From NCBI GenBank assembly GCA_900660155.1, contig CABFPE010000030.1, positions 584,535 through 648,534 on the forward strand: a DNA stretch of 64,000 bases, read 5' to 3'. This document shows positions 47,547-59,860 of this stretch, one piece after another (the stretch's first letter is position 1; every line of letters begins with the position of its first letter). This DNA is from Hofstenia miamia (lineage: Eukaryota; Xenacoelomorpha; Acoela; Hofsteniidae). The position numbers and the translations under genes are program-made. The notes below the pieces were generated by a model. That model searched no databases. It saw only the letters and a list, made by a program, of their open reading frames with translations, and was not told the origin of the DNA.

Positions 47547-48044
47547 CATATGTGTGTGTGTAGTTATGCAACTTATTACAAATTTTTCATTTTATGGACT
47601 TGAGTGTTGGACACGATTTATTCAGTCACGTCAAGCACAAGTGTTTAAATCACATTCCTTACATGTTCTACCCAAACTTAAATGCTGTCTAATTTGTTGG
47701 AATAGATTTAAGTTCATTTTATATCTTCTTGCAATGACAGCTTGTGTTAGATCCATTAGAATATAATTTTGAATATAATTTCAATTGCATGGATATACAC
47801 TGAGTGAATTCTATGAGTTGGCTTGAATTATAAACTTACTTGCCACTAGCTGGCCTAACTAATGAAGCAATTGATTTGGCTGGCTCTGATCTGATGATTG
47901 AAGAATATTAATAGTTTCACTTTAATGAAATAATAGCAAATTCATCGAGGGTGAGCTGATATATTTCAACAAATGCTGTTACCCCTTTGCCCAAGCGTCT
48001 ATGGGTGACGCATTTATCTTTTGGTGATAATTTCAATAATCCGT
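47534..48044. other. Unassigned AT-rich DNA up to the gap
   Basis: No recognised domain. Confidence 0.4.
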
Positions 48045-49044
48045 NNNNNNNNNNNNNNNNNNNNNNNNNNNNNNNNNNNNNNNNNNNNNNNNNNNNNNNN
48101 NNNNNNNNNNNNNNNNNNNNNNNNNNNNNNNNNNNNNNNNNNNNNNNNNNNNNNNNNNNNNNNNNNNNNNNNNNNNNNNNNNNNNNNNNNNNNNNNNNNN
48201 NNNNNNNNNNNNNNNNNNNNNNNNNNNNNNNNNNNNNNNNNNNNNNNNNNNNNNNNNNNNNNNNNNNNNNNNNNNNNNNNNNNNNNNNNNNNNNNNNNNN
48301 NNNNNNNNNNNNNNNNNNNNNNNNNNNNNNNNNNNNNNNNNNNNNNNNNNNNNNNNNNNNNNNNNNNNNNNNNNNNNNNNNNNNNNNNNNNNNNNNNNNN
48401 NNNNNNNNNNNNNNNNNNNNNNNNNNNNNNNNNNNNNNNNNNNNNNNNNNNNNNNNNNNNNNNNNNNNNNNNNNNNNNNNNNNNNNNNNNNNNNNNNNNN
48501 NNNNNNNNNNNNNNNNNNNNNNNNNNNNNNNNNNNNNNNNNNNNNNNNNNNNNNNNNNNNNNNNNNNNNNNNNNNNNNNNNNNNNNNNNNNNNNNNNNNN
48601 NNNNNNNNNNNNNNNNNNNNNNNNNNNNNNNNNNNNNNNNNNNNNNNNNNNNNNNNNNNNNNNNNNNNNNNNNNNNNNNNNNNNNNNNNNNNNNNNNNNN
48701 NNNNNNNNNNNNNNNNNNNNNNNNNNNNNNNNNNNNNNNNNNNNNNNNNNNNNNNNNNNNNNNNNNNNNNNNNNNNNNNNNNNNNNNNNNNNNNNNNNNN
48801 NNNNNNNNNNNNNNNNNNNNNNNNNNNNNNNNNNNNNNNNNNNNNNNNNNNNNNNNNNNNNNNNNNNNNNNNNNNNNNNNNNNNNNNNNNNNNNNNNNNN
48901 NNNNNNNNNNNNNNNNNNNNNNNNNNNNNNNNNNNNNNNNNNNNNNNNNNNNNNNNNNNNNNNNNNNNNNNNNNNNNNNNNNNNNNNNNNNNNNNNNNNN
49001 NNNNNNNNNNNNNNNNNNNNNNNNNNNNNNNNNNNNNNNNNNNN
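48045..49044. other. Assembly gap, exactly 1000 N
   Basis: A round-number N run, probably a fixed-length placeholder; true size unknown. TA repeat (49045-49069) resumes immediately after it. Frames drawn through the Ns are meaningless. Confidence 0.99.
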
Positions 49045-49069
49045 TATATATATATATATATATATATAT
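49045..49069. repeat. (TA)n microsatellite at gap edge
   Basis: Twenty-five bases of TA directly after the N run; repeat content probably caused the gap. Confidence 0.95.
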
Positions 49070-49703
49070 CAGAAACTGAATACTTTTTTAATCACTCATT
49101 CTGAAAAATAATTTTAGGAATTTTTCCTTATCTATTTAGTCTAAAAACGAACAGCTAGTTTCTATTTTCTAGTAGTTACCAAATTTGTTTATATAGACTT
49201 AAATAAGCAAATTATTATCGACCTCCAATATAGCTTGGTGTTGTGGTGTCTTAAAATAGCTGCATTTTATATTTATCATATGTTTCAATAATATTTTGAA
49301 GGCGATTCTAATATATATATATTTCTTTTATATTTTTAGAAATTATTATCAATGTTTCTATTTTACGCAAGAAATTAATTGCAAGAAATTTTATGCACAG
49401 CGCTCTATCAAAATTAATTATCATGATTTATTACTTCAATCTTACGTTATACACAAATCTCCTGTTGATATTTTTGTTAAAATCTTTACGGCACCAGTTG
49501 ATAAATATTCATTTAAATCCCTTAAACCGAGCTAAGTACATTTTGTTCAATTTTTATCAAAAATAATAGACATATAGTAACAAAAGTATCTCCAGCCATA
49601 AACCCTTGTAATTTTAGAAATCATAAATTATTTTATTAAAAATATAGAAATATTATTCATGTAAAACATTATTATTTTATATGTCTTATTTGAACATTTT
49701 TAG
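49070..49703. other. Upstream region of the GPCR, possible intron
   Basis: AT-rich with no clear promoter. It ends in ATTTGAACATTTTTAG, which reads as a 3' splice acceptor at 49702-49703; the GPCR frame opens at exactly 49704. If that is right, part of this stretch is an intron and an upstream exon may lie before or within the gap. Confidence 0.4.
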
Positions 49704-49790
49704 TTAATATTTGTGTTGGAGGAAACGATTCGTCAAAATTTCACTGAATGCAATTGGTCAGATTATTTCGAAAGAGCATTTAAATTCACG

Positions 49791-50762
49791 ATGAGTAATG
49801 GAACAGAAGGTGAACAGCCACATTCTGCCCTGATATCAGATTTGCTATTTTTCAGAAATAGTTTAAGACTTCCGGTGGGTTTGATTGGATTGGCTGCTAA
49901 CATTTTGATCATTACCACAATCATCAAATACAGGCAATTGCGAGACATCAGAAACTATTTCGTAGCTAGCTTGGCGGTTGTCGATTGTCTATGTCTCCTT
50001 TATGACTGTCTCTTTATTATTCCAATTCAATTCATAGATCCCGAAATTTATCTCAAAGTCCCTTGCAATATTCGTGATATTGCAAATACCCTAACAAGCA
50101 TTGAGTTAGCTAATCTTTTGGCCATAGCTGTGGATCGATATCTCTACATCGAGCATCCTTTTGTCTACGAATCGTACATCGGTTCAATTTGGGCGCCAAT
50201 CATTGTGTCGTGTTGGATTATACCATCATTTTATCGAACAATTACCAATGCCATGCTATCCTGTCATCTTGAGAGAGAGATGCATCATCCCCATGTTAAC
50301 AGTCTCGAGTTTTTCATTTACCTAATTTTGCTAGCTGGATTATATTTCAAAATATTTTATACCGCCTACAAGCAAAATTTGAGAGCCGATCCCTCCTCCA
50401 AAAAGTCTTACAAGACCGAACTTCGTTTACTCCGTGGCTATATTTTAATAATGGGTACTGCCTGCTTCACTTTGGGATTAAATATGGGCATACATCTCCT
50501 TGTCCATTTTATTGATCAAAACTCACTGCCAATGGTACTTTGCAAGATGTTCTGTGGATTTATGGTGACTGCGCATTGCGCAGTCAATCCATTTATTTAC
50601 TGGATGACTCAAAAGGTTTACAGAGCTTGCTTGTTAAAGATGATTTCCAAGATGATTTGTTGCGCGAGTGTAGCTTCGTGCTTCCATTCCAATGAAAACA
50701 TATCCACAACTGTCGCTCACTACAGTGTCCAGAAGAACTCTAAAAATGAACAAATATGTTAA
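49791..50762 (+). CDS. Divergent class A (rhodopsin-like) GPCR
   Basis: 323 aa from the first in-frame ATG; seven hydrophobic segments at about 25-47, 54-77, 95-118, 132-150, 170-193, 214-240 and 249-273. Class A marks seen: N37 in TM1 (AANIL), D65 in TM2 (SLAVVD), C92 before TM3 paired with C158 in loop 2, DRY at 115-117, P145 in TM4, and NPFIY at 266-270. A Cys cluster (MICCASVASC) after helix 8 may be palmitoylated. Unusual: TM5 has no proline, and TM6 lacks the F..CW.P switch (it reads ACFTLGLN). The frame is open upstream to 49704 with no ATG and encodes N-glycosylation sites (NFT, NWS), right after a splice-acceptor-like TTTTTAG. The true protein may therefore have an earlier exon. Ligand unknown; DRYLYIEHP recalls amine/melatonin-like receptors only weakly. 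A plasma membrane G-protein-coupled role is inferred from the family. Confidence 0.9.
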   Translation: MSNGTEGEQPHSALISDLLFFRNSLRLPVGLIGLAANILIITTIIKYRQLRDIRNYFVASLAVVDCLCLLYDCLFIIPIQFIDPEIYLKVPCNIRDIANTLTSIELANLLAIAVDRYLYIEHPFVYESYIGSIWAPIIVSCWIIPSFYRTITNAMLSCHLEREMHHPHVNSLEFFIYLILLAGLYFKIFYTAYKQNLRADPSSKKSYKTELRLLRGYILIMGTACFTLGLNMGIHLLVHFIDQNSLPMVLCKMFCGFMVTAHCAVNPFIYWMTQKVYRACLLKMISKMICCASVASCFHSNENISTTVAHYSVQKNSKNEQIC

Positions 50763-51564
50763 GTATTAATTACCCTATCAAATTCTATAAATTCTCTTGT
50801 GTAAGGAGTGGTCAATATACTTCATTAAAATTCCAGTGAGATTGGTCCTATGACCCTCTCAACTTTCTTTAAAATTTTCATAATACTTCTTAATGAAGCG
50901 CCTCATCAAAGTTAATCCGCTTAATTGACAACTCTTGCTATTGCCAATGTGGTATAATTTGTGCTAATTGTTATTAAATGAATGTTCAATATTAAAATTA
51001 TCTAAATCTTTCTTTCAATTCTAATTTATAATAAAAATTAATTAAAGTTGAATTTCGAAAGTAATTTAAAGAACTAACTCTTCATAACAATTTAATTTTT
51101 TTTCGATTTCCGAAATAAGTAAGCATCAAATTCAATTAAACATGAAAGCAATTATTTCAGTTTTAATGTATTAAAATACTCGACTGGAAATTAATTTCTT
51201 TGATCTATAAAAAACCTGAAAAATGAGCAAATGTTTTCTAAAGGCATGCAGTTTTAAAATTAATAACTCCAATTTTTCATTATTTTTTCAACTTTTTTGG
51301 TGCCACATGTTCACGTCATAGGCAATTTACTTCATTATTTAAGAGTCAATTGTACTTTCAATCGATGCCGCCTCTGAATATCAATCTAAAAAATTTGCAT
51401 CGTTTTTAAGCATTTACTATTACGCCAAATGTTCGTCCTGAACTTTTCTTTTTATACTTGACCTGTTTACATCAATAATTCTTTAGTTTGAAAGCATGAA
51501 GTACCTGCAGATTTAGCATTGATGGAAATAATCTGTTTTGCTTGGTTCAAAAATGTTTTAGGGA
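50763..51564. other. 3' flank of GPCR
   Basis: AT-rich; a possible polyadenylation signal AATAAA lies near 51030. Nothing else recognised. Confidence 0.4.
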
Positions 51565-51572
51565 AGTATTTT

Positions 51573-51963
51573 AGGGCTTTGTAATTAATCGGTAACGTTT
51601 TAATCGATCAGCTTTTTACCTATTCAACTAAGGCGTGGCATCGCTCATTGCCTATCGTGTGATCTGTTTCAATATTGGAAATGTATGAATTCTCTTTCGA
51701 CAATGAAGAAAATACCCCTCAAATATCTCGCAACTCCCACAGGAAGTGTTTAGAGCAAAAGAGCATTTTCTGCAGCTGAAATATTACAACAAACAACGTT
51801 TACACTTGGATCCTGACAATGTGTACATTGACATACTGATGTTTTTGGGTAACAATCTATTAAAATTCTACCAAATTCTGCAGTTTTACGCTCACGCTAA
51901 ACGATTAATCGATCATATTTCAACGATTAATCGATCAATAAAATCAATAATCGCGGGAGCCCT
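51573..51963. mobile_element. hAT-type MITE, 391 bp
   Basis: The ends AGGGCT on both strands are flanked by AGTATTTT (51565-51572) and AGTATATT (51964-51971), a 7-of-8 target duplication. Inverted subterminal motifs (TTAATCGATCAGC left; CGATTAATCGATCA repeated twice right) fit hAT transposase-binding repeats. The 106-codon frame at 51746-52066 crosses the right end and is spurious. Confidence 0.7.
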
Positions 51964-51971
51964 AGTATATT

Positions 51972-53013
51972 TTATAGTAATTAGAGAGAATTTGCAGATC
52001 TTAATAAGACTCATTGAGTATAATCGTAACAAAATTATTAACAAATCTGAAAATTTCCCAAGATAATTTGAATCATATTAAAATTTTCTCATACATTTCA
52101 AAGCCGTTATCGCACAATTGCGTTCCTTTCAAAAAAACAGATCCGCACCTTTTAGTATTAGCTGATTCACACATCAGAGAAAACTAGAATGTGTTATATT
52201 ATAATACAGTGAAATAAAGAAGAAATGTGATTTTCTTGATTAAACATCAGATTGCAATGTGGTTTGCTTCTTCGATAACTAAATCAAATCGAATTAAATA
52301 TGATTTTGTGTTTCTATAAAGGTTTAATTTAATCCAACTCAGCCTTAGTATTTAAGCTTTGTTCTGTGTATTGGCTAATTTGAGTAGCCTGAAGCAGATC
52401 ACTGTCCTATCAAAATTTGGATCTTTGCACGTCTGTAGGGTTATTGGAACCAATTTTCAGTGCTTTCAAAAAAATTAAAACAAGGATTGCCAGTGTATAG
52501 TAAAAGAGCATTTAATTTTTTCGATAGCTTCAACTATTATTTTGAATCAAAACAAAGAGCAACTACAAAAGGCGATTTGCGTTTCCTTGCCCAAAAGAAG
52601 TGAGACTTAATGCTGGAAATCTCCTTTCAATTTAGGCTAATAAATTGAGGATCCCGTCTTGCGATTGCCCATCTAGTGCAACAATTTGATTGTTATTGTA
52701 TGTTAAAATATACATAGATATTTTTTGACAAGACGATTTCAAAATTTAATCATTGGACCTTGCCTGCCACTAGCCCTTAACATAACAATTGCTGGAGGAT
52801 AACGGCCACTTTCTAAGATAAAGTGAATAACAAACTGATGTCACATATATTACTGAATCTCTGAAACGACCAACTTCTTTCTTGAAAATGTTCATAAAAG
52901 ATCCCGTGAGACGGTTCCATTTATTCATTTGCAAGACTTAAAGCACGAAAGACGTGGCTTAAGCATTACTATCGTTAATGTTGTACCTCCCATTATTGTC
53001 TGTAAATTATTTT
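51972..53013. other. AT-rich DNA, nothing recognised
   Basis: No supported feature. Confidence 0.4.
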
Positions 53014-53214
53014 TTAGAATGTGATTGATTTACTATATTTGTGAATTAGGATTGCGCATAGCTGGATGTAGGACATATCTACTCTAGACCATGTACACAG
53101 GAATGTTTTAATCCGGTTGTGAACATGGTGAACTTTCAGGAATTGTTCAGTCATGTTCCACCATTGGCAGAGATTCGTGATCGAGCAGAATTTTATGCAA
53201 TTTTTAACAAACAT
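53014..53214 (-). mobile_element. Possible LINE C-terminal scrap
   Basis: The minus strand contains WWNMTEQFLKVHHVHNRIKT. The spacing between WN and the later IK matches the WN.LP..V..a.svn.FK tail of LINE polyproteins, but the LP pair is missing. It is short and weak. Confidence 0.25.
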
Positions 53215-56200
53215 CTCATAAACCAGATTAAAGTATATTGTTCATCATAATTTCTTTAAAACGCATTACAAGCAACCTATTTTTTCTGAATGAGACCCTT
53301 TTTGTTTGCTTACGGTTCACCTCGTTGAATAGTTGTAAAACGGATCGGACTGAGATATTAAATTCCAAAAATGGGTTGAATATAATTTAGCCTAAATATT
53401 TAAAATTTGTTCATACTTGAGTGAAATTGATGTGCCTGTAAATGATATTTCCTTAATTTAATCGTTATTTAGAACAAAATTGTCACAATTCAAAATTTTT
53501 ATACACTTGATTGCTTATTTGCAATTTCAATCAGTACTCTATAATTATATAATTAATATACATGAAGTTTCAATAGAGATAATAACCGTTAAATTAAGGA
53601 AAACATTTCCATGTAAGCAAATAGTGGGAAATTCTCTGTGCTATCAAAAAATTTTTTTGCGACGTCTTACTTTCAGCCCAAGCATCAAGAGCGCAATCAG
53701 AGTGTGATATTTTTTCATGTGGACTGACGATCAACGTCATGTGATCACGACTATATTTTGCAAAGGTAGTATAAATACTCTTCAAATTTATTACTTCTAT
53801 CACAAAACTTTCCAATTGTTTTTAAAGACAACTGAATTACTTGCATTTTAAAATTTGTGCTTATAATTTTGTTTCCAAATCCAAAAATCGGGCTCTAGTG
53901 AGTAGACGTTTTTCGGGTTTGGGTCGGGTTGGGATAGAGAATACGATTGCTCTCCTGCTATGCGTATTTAGCTAAAGAATTTTTACGCTGGGTGTTTTGA
54001 ATCTTGTATTGTGGTTTCTATAAACATTCTTCTCAGACATCCTCCAAGGCATTTAAATTTTTGCTTTGTTCTAATTAAGAAATTGATGGTCGAAAAGATG
54101 TCATGGTATTTGGTATTTTTGAATGGAAATCAGGTAGAAATTTTCTTAAATACGAAACAATGGGACACAAAGATAAAAAGCAAAAACCATTTAAACCACA
54201 GACTAATCTCATCCATAATACTTTCAGTTAAAAAACTCTGGTTAATTACTTTTTGTAATTTGCCAGAACTCCGTAAAAGGGATTTAAATGTGATGGATTC
54301 GATAAATTTATTAGATTTTGGTTCCACTAAGGTCCATCGGGTGAAACTGACTTGGGCTTACAATTTAGACACAATTGCAAACTTAGCTAATATTGATGCT
54401 CTGTGTTGAAATGATTACTAGGTTCAGCATGCCTTTGCCTTGAAAAAAATTAAACTTTTCACGTTTCCATTCAGGTTAATTAATATTGTAAAAAGCAAGT
54501 TGTAGAAACTACGCCTATCGTCAATTTGTAAAGCTTCGAAATGGTGATGACCGAAAAGACGCAAAAAGTGTCTGTCCACAATTACTATCTCTTACATAAA
54601 AATTTGGGGTCGACATTTCCAACTCGATATTAACCGATTTCAGCAAATCTCGACTGTAATGATGAGCTTAGTTGACATTTCTAACCAAATTTAAGATCGT
54701 AATTTTATTTTTAATTATATGTTCATCCTAAACTATGTTTATGTGTATAGTAGAATGTCAATAATGCTGAACATTGAAAAAATTTCAAACTGTTTAAAAA
54801 CACGAGAGTTCATTAAATCTATTTAGTAGATGAAATAAGCTCCAACTATCATTCTAATTTGATGACTTCCTAATGTGTGAATTATGTAGTTACAGCCTTT
54901 AAACTTTTTCAACATAATGAATTATCGAAGAAAAGTTCAGCATGACAAGTATTCGATTTAGTTAAGATTTGCAGCCTTCTAGCTCATTCAAAGACTTACA
55001 AAATATATTGGGTTATAGTGGAGGGAGGCTTCCCGCCACTTCAAAAAATTATTTGCAAGAGGGGCGGTCATCCCCATACAAACAAGTTCATGCACTGAAC
55101 TAGCAACTAACGTTACTTCTCTGTTACTTTGATTGTGCTTGCTCAGCGGAGTGAATTAAGAGTTTGATGATGACATTAATTAGCGACTTAAATTCACATG
55201 GGTCATGCAAACTGAGTTAAAAAATTCACTAATTCGTTTTGAATACACCAAAGCTTCTACATCTGATGGGAAAAACCTCACTTGTTTTGGATGAAGAATT
55301 TCAAAAAATTGGTAGAATTACCCTACATTGTATACTTTCTTAAGAAATTGTCCCTTGACCCCTGTGAATACATTGAACCGGCAAACTTTCAAAGGTTTGC
55401 GCGAAAAGCTAGTCAAGAAAATTTGGGGAAAATGTCACACTGATTAAGAATGGTTTGACTCAAATGAGGTTTCTAAAAAGCGTGGCACAATAATGAATAT
55501 GGCATAGAAACATTTTCAATGAACAATTAATAGAGTCAATCAAATAAAAGAAGGGCGTGGCAGCAGCTCATACACCTTTGCCAGCCTAAAAATATCTCCA
55601 ATATTCAAGGAAATCAAACTGATGAGATTATCACTATTACAATGGCTACATCAAAAATATATAATATTTTCCCTCCGAGTTCTTCAAATGCTAATAAGCA
55701 AGACGTGTTGAAAGCTGTCGGTTTTGGACTCTTCAACATGGCTTGAAGGGGAAAAACTTGTTGTTGAATAATTCTGACAGTGTAAAATAAGTATTCCAAG
55801 ATTATTTCTTAACGCAAACGTCATTTTCACACAAAATCCAATACTTTTTGCTTCGAACAGCAAACTATTCCAGTATCATCTGTCAAGACTGTCGCCAAAA
55901 TGGAATAGATATTTTAAGTCTCTCATCATTGATGTTTATCATTGTTCTCCAAACATATAGAATGCAGCTGAGGCTGTCACACCTTGACTACTTCATCATC
56001 AATCTATCCAGGAAAATCAATCCTGAACATGTTATAAGCTTGACCACTGAGAAATGCAACACAAGTTTGTAGCACATGGGGATCTATCTATTTACTCAGT
56101 TCAAGTTTTGTGCTTATTTAGAACTAAAAATTACAAAATAAACTTTAAATCACACTAAGACTTATAAATGTAAAATAACCAGGAATTAAAACTAGATAGG

Positions 56201-57339
56201 AAACATTTTATTAATTAAGTTCTACTTTAATTCTTTTACATTAGAACTTGTATCGTGGCCTATTGTTAATTTCAATCATCATTATTATTGTGAAAATAGT
56301 CACACCAAAATTTTTTTTAAAAGTATCGATTCGGACTGGATTCCATCTCTGGGTGTGAGGCTTGGTCTGGAAAGGTCTCTCTACTTTAACAATCGTATGT
56401 CAAACAACGACCAAAGTCTAGTTTTAGACGATGCTTGAATCTGATCATTCATCTAGTTAAATCAAGCGCGAGATGTTTTAATCCCACATGCACAAACTAT
56501 TAATGATTCTATATCTCGTCGTCTGCCCTACCTTAAGTTTAACTTAAGCATCTATATAGCGAATCTACTGAAAGGGAGAAATACGAAACAGAAGCTTTAC
56601 GTATAGCTTTCATGAAAAATTTGGTTTCATATTATCAAAACACTGAGAAGTAACCACACTAGAGATATTTTCTGAACCAAGATTCGTTACCGGCTTTCGC
56701 CAAAAGGATTGCCTCTGTGAGACTTTACGTATACTTTCTATAGTGATCAGGACACTCTACTTGACAAGGGCTCAAATATCAATTTTGATTTTTAATGCTA
56801 TGATAAAGAATTCATTTTTCGCGTTAATTTTTAACCACATTTAGATTTCTTCTGTGCCTCTTTGAAGAGACCTTTAATAAATATCTCTATTATAATTCAT
56901 GGTGTGTAAATCTATAAAAAATGTTTGTAAATCCACAAATTGTTGCATGCATGTATTCAAAGTTTCAGATGTATTTAAACTTGCAGAAACAGCATTACAT
57001 TGGCAAAATTTATATTACCACTAAACATAGCAATCTTTTATACTTTGAACTGACTCAGTAAATTTGTTATTTCACTACTAAAAATCTTTTGTCAACATGA
57101 GGATATTTAATGTGCTCACCACAATGTGATCGAGGTAAGGCCTCTTATGAAAGTTGAATTGAACCTAAACGTAAACGGATGATTCTTTCGCTCTAAGGTC
57201 CTGCGCAAACGGTACAACTTTGTTTCTAGACCTATTGAGGGATTACAAAAGATTTAAACATTTTTCTATCGCACTGTTGGCTATCATTGGCTTAATAACA
57301 AAAATTGTATCACTTACACTTCACATAAGAGCGTTGAAC
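53215..57339. other. AT-rich DNA, no gene recognised
   Basis: Contains a 132-codon plus frame at 54011-54409 and shorter frames at 53480-53815 and 55614-56072, none with a recognisable domain. GC-richer patches are GGGTTTGGGTCGGGTTGGG near 53918 and GGAGGGAGGCTTCCCGCCAC near 55021; these resemble edges of decayed DNA elements. Confidence 0.4.
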
Positions 57340-57845
57340 TAATCCACTTTCAGTCCTGAACAAATAGATTTGAAGAGATTATACCAATCACTAACATCAT
57401 ATAAGTTGTATTGATCTAATCGTTAGCGTTTCTTATGTCAGTCAAATATGTATCTTGCAAATGAATTTCTTCTTGGAAAGAACAGTTTAAGTAGCGGGTT
57501 TACCCTGAACATGAACAGTCAAATCGCATTATAATCAGTTGCTGGAATCGATTGGCTGAAATTATTTTTTAGAAATAATAAAATTTGATGAAAGCTTTAA
57601 AAAAAACTCCACTCAATTTTATCGTTAAACTTTGAAATACTGTGACGAAGAGGTCTGTATTTTCAGAGTGAATTCCAGTATAATTGGTAGGAAAGCCGAA
57701 GCCATGTATGTTGATATTCTTTCTGATTGTGATCGCCTCCTCCAATGTACTATTGAAGGCACGTACGCTATCTGTACATTGTTTACTTTCATTGCCTATT
57801 GATTCCTCATGGAAAGACCAAAACAGCATTATGTAGGTAATCAAG
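57340..57845 (-). mobile_element. LINE endonuclease-region remnant
   Basis: The minus strand gives TLEEAITIRKNINIHGF, then NYTGIHSENTDLFVTVF, then SLTIKLSGVFFK. This fits the E.l.v.v....l.i..vY.P region of APE endonucleases in jockey/CR1-type LINEs. Further down the same strand, DWYNLFKSICSGLKVD resembles the DW..Ly linker before RT. It carries stops and shifts. No catalytic set could be confirmed. Confidence 0.35.
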
Positions 57846-58189
57846 GAGGAAAGAAACGTGTGACAGGAATAATCGCCAAGGTATTAGAAATTCAGGTGTG
57901 TGCATCACAAGGTAGTACTAGGACTTCTGATTATATCATTACACAAATACTTGGACTAGGTAAATATGATATGAGCAAATATATTGTACTTATGACACTA
58001 ACATTCTCCACACTTAAATCAAATGTTAATGCTTATGTGAAACTGTAACTAAGATTGTACAAGCTTGAAAAGGCTGAAATCTGTATTTTAATTTTCTAAG
58101 ATTAGAGGAATTGGAATTTCTTTATTTTAAGAATATATAGACAATTAAAATATCGAGAAGGGACTGTTTCTTGCCAAGATAAGATTTAA

Positions 58190-58265
58190 CATCTAGGTGT
58201 TGTGTGTGCTGAATACAAGTCGTCTTGGAACTATCATATTAGAGTACTTGTTAAAAAGATCATTC
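58190..58265 (+). mobile_element. LINE RT thumb fragment
   Basis: The plus strand reads HLGVVCAEYKSSWNYHI, then RVLVKKII. This matches the YLGV.iD..LsWn.HI..l..KI block that follows the RT core in CR1/jockey LINEs. It is only about 25 codons and is opposite in orientation to the 57.3-57.8 kb remnant, so it is a separate insertion. Confidence 0.5.
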
Positions 58266-59402
58266 CACCCACGATCAATGCATAAAGCTGAAAATTTTTA
58301 GTGTATGCTTGTCACACTATTTATTTGCTGTTGAATGATGAAGATGGTAAATCAGAGAAACGAAGGGGTTTCGATTGGCCGGTCTAACAGGCTTGAGTTC
58401 TTTTAAGTTTATATTTTGGGATGGACATTGTCAGGCCTTGAACCAAAATGTGAATATTTAATCTTAATTAATTGTCAGTGAAGAAGTAGAAGTAACCATT
58501 TCCATTTGGGGAAAGAAAGAATTGCTTTGTCGATAAGAAAAGCATTTCGGTATCTTCTTGTATCTCCATGCGTTCATTATTTGTAGTTTTTCTGAGAATA
58601 TTTAAAATAGAATTTGAGTATTTCCGAAAATTACTCCAATACTGGAGTTAAAAATGTTTGTTGTAATACAAGAGGTGCCCAAAATCCGTTGATTTTTGAA
58701 AAATAAAATTTCGGTAAAGAAAGAAAGTCAAAAACAATATTAATGATGAAATTTAATTTCTAGCTCGTAATATAACAAGTTATTCAAAAACATTTAGATT
58801 AGGTGTTTCTGAAAAAACACATGCATATGCATATATTTACACAGTGGTGTAGCCAAAGAGAATTTGAAATCTTAAAAATTCATTACATTTACAAATCAAT
58901 TTCAAATACTTGGTTAACAATCTTATTCTATAAATGTCGGAACCTGAAATATTAGTTTCTTGCTATGATAATTTAGAAAACTGCGAAGCTTTAATTAACA
59001 GATTAGAATAATATCAAGATATATTTAAATTCATATAGCAACAATCAAAATGTGTGCAAATTCAAAAATTATTGAAGGCAATGGAAATGCCTTAGTTCTA
59101 TTAATGATCAATCAGGTAGAGTGTATGTGTTGTCTGTTTATAATTATAATGTCTTTGCCCACTCCAAAATGAAAAAATTCAGAGATTTTTATTTTTTAAA
59201 AATATGTGATTAATATATATTCTTAGTGGAACAGATGATATATCTTCTTCTTGCTTGCTTAGATAAAATATTACTTAAGTTGCATTTTATGTAGGCTTAT
59301 ATTTATTATCAATGTGGCTTCCACTGACGGATTCAGATTAAAAAATGTGTACACAATCTATATTACATGTATTTAAAAAAATATTAGGACATTCACACCA
59401 CT
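58266..59402. other. AT-rich DNA, nothing recognised
   Basis: No supported feature. Confidence 0.4.
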
Positions 59403-59860
59403 CCTAGCGTGTCGTGTATACATACATACACGAAAAATCCACGGAACGACTAATTTGATACATGCATGTACATACGCGAACAATTTTGAGATACATACAC
59501 GATGCATGCTGACCAAAATAAGCGTCAGTTCAACCTGAAGTGATAACTTGTGAAATATGGCATGAATAAATCTTCAGATATTTTTTGTTTATTAGCATTA
59601 TTTTTGCCATAATAGCATGTGGCGGGGTGTAGGGTGGAATGTTTCGTACGACTTTTACAAATCAAAATTCGACTAGAAATCAAAAACAAAACAAACAATT
59701 AATTGGACAGCGCAGTACACGCGCACAGCGTAAATAAAAAATACATGAAAATACACGATAATTTGCGCTCAAGTTTACTGAAATACATGAAATACATACA
59801 CGATAGTATGGAATACATGTTCGTACATGCACGCAAAAATCCGAATACATACACGCTAGG
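59403..59860. mobile_element. MITE with repeated TACATACACG subterminal motif
   Basis: The outermost CCTAGCGTGT and ACACGCTAGG are perfect 10-bp inverted ends about 458 bp apart. Next to both ends GAAAAATCC and GGATTTTTGC also pair. TACATACACG occurs at least four times in the same orientation (near 59423, 59494, 59784 and 59846), with TGTATGTA-like complements, all near the ends. No ORF; no clear target duplication. Family unknown. Confidence 0.55.

Noticed and set aside
47987-49111. Two ORFs over 350 codons
   Set aside because: Almost entirely Ns from the assembly gap.
51746-52066. 106-codon ORF
   Set aside because: It runs across the right end of a hAT-type MITE and its target duplication, so it is a chance frame.
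54011-54409. 132-codon plus-strand ORF
   Set aside because: No domain, signal or homologous motif was recognised. The non-ATG start and AT-rich composition are compatible with chance.
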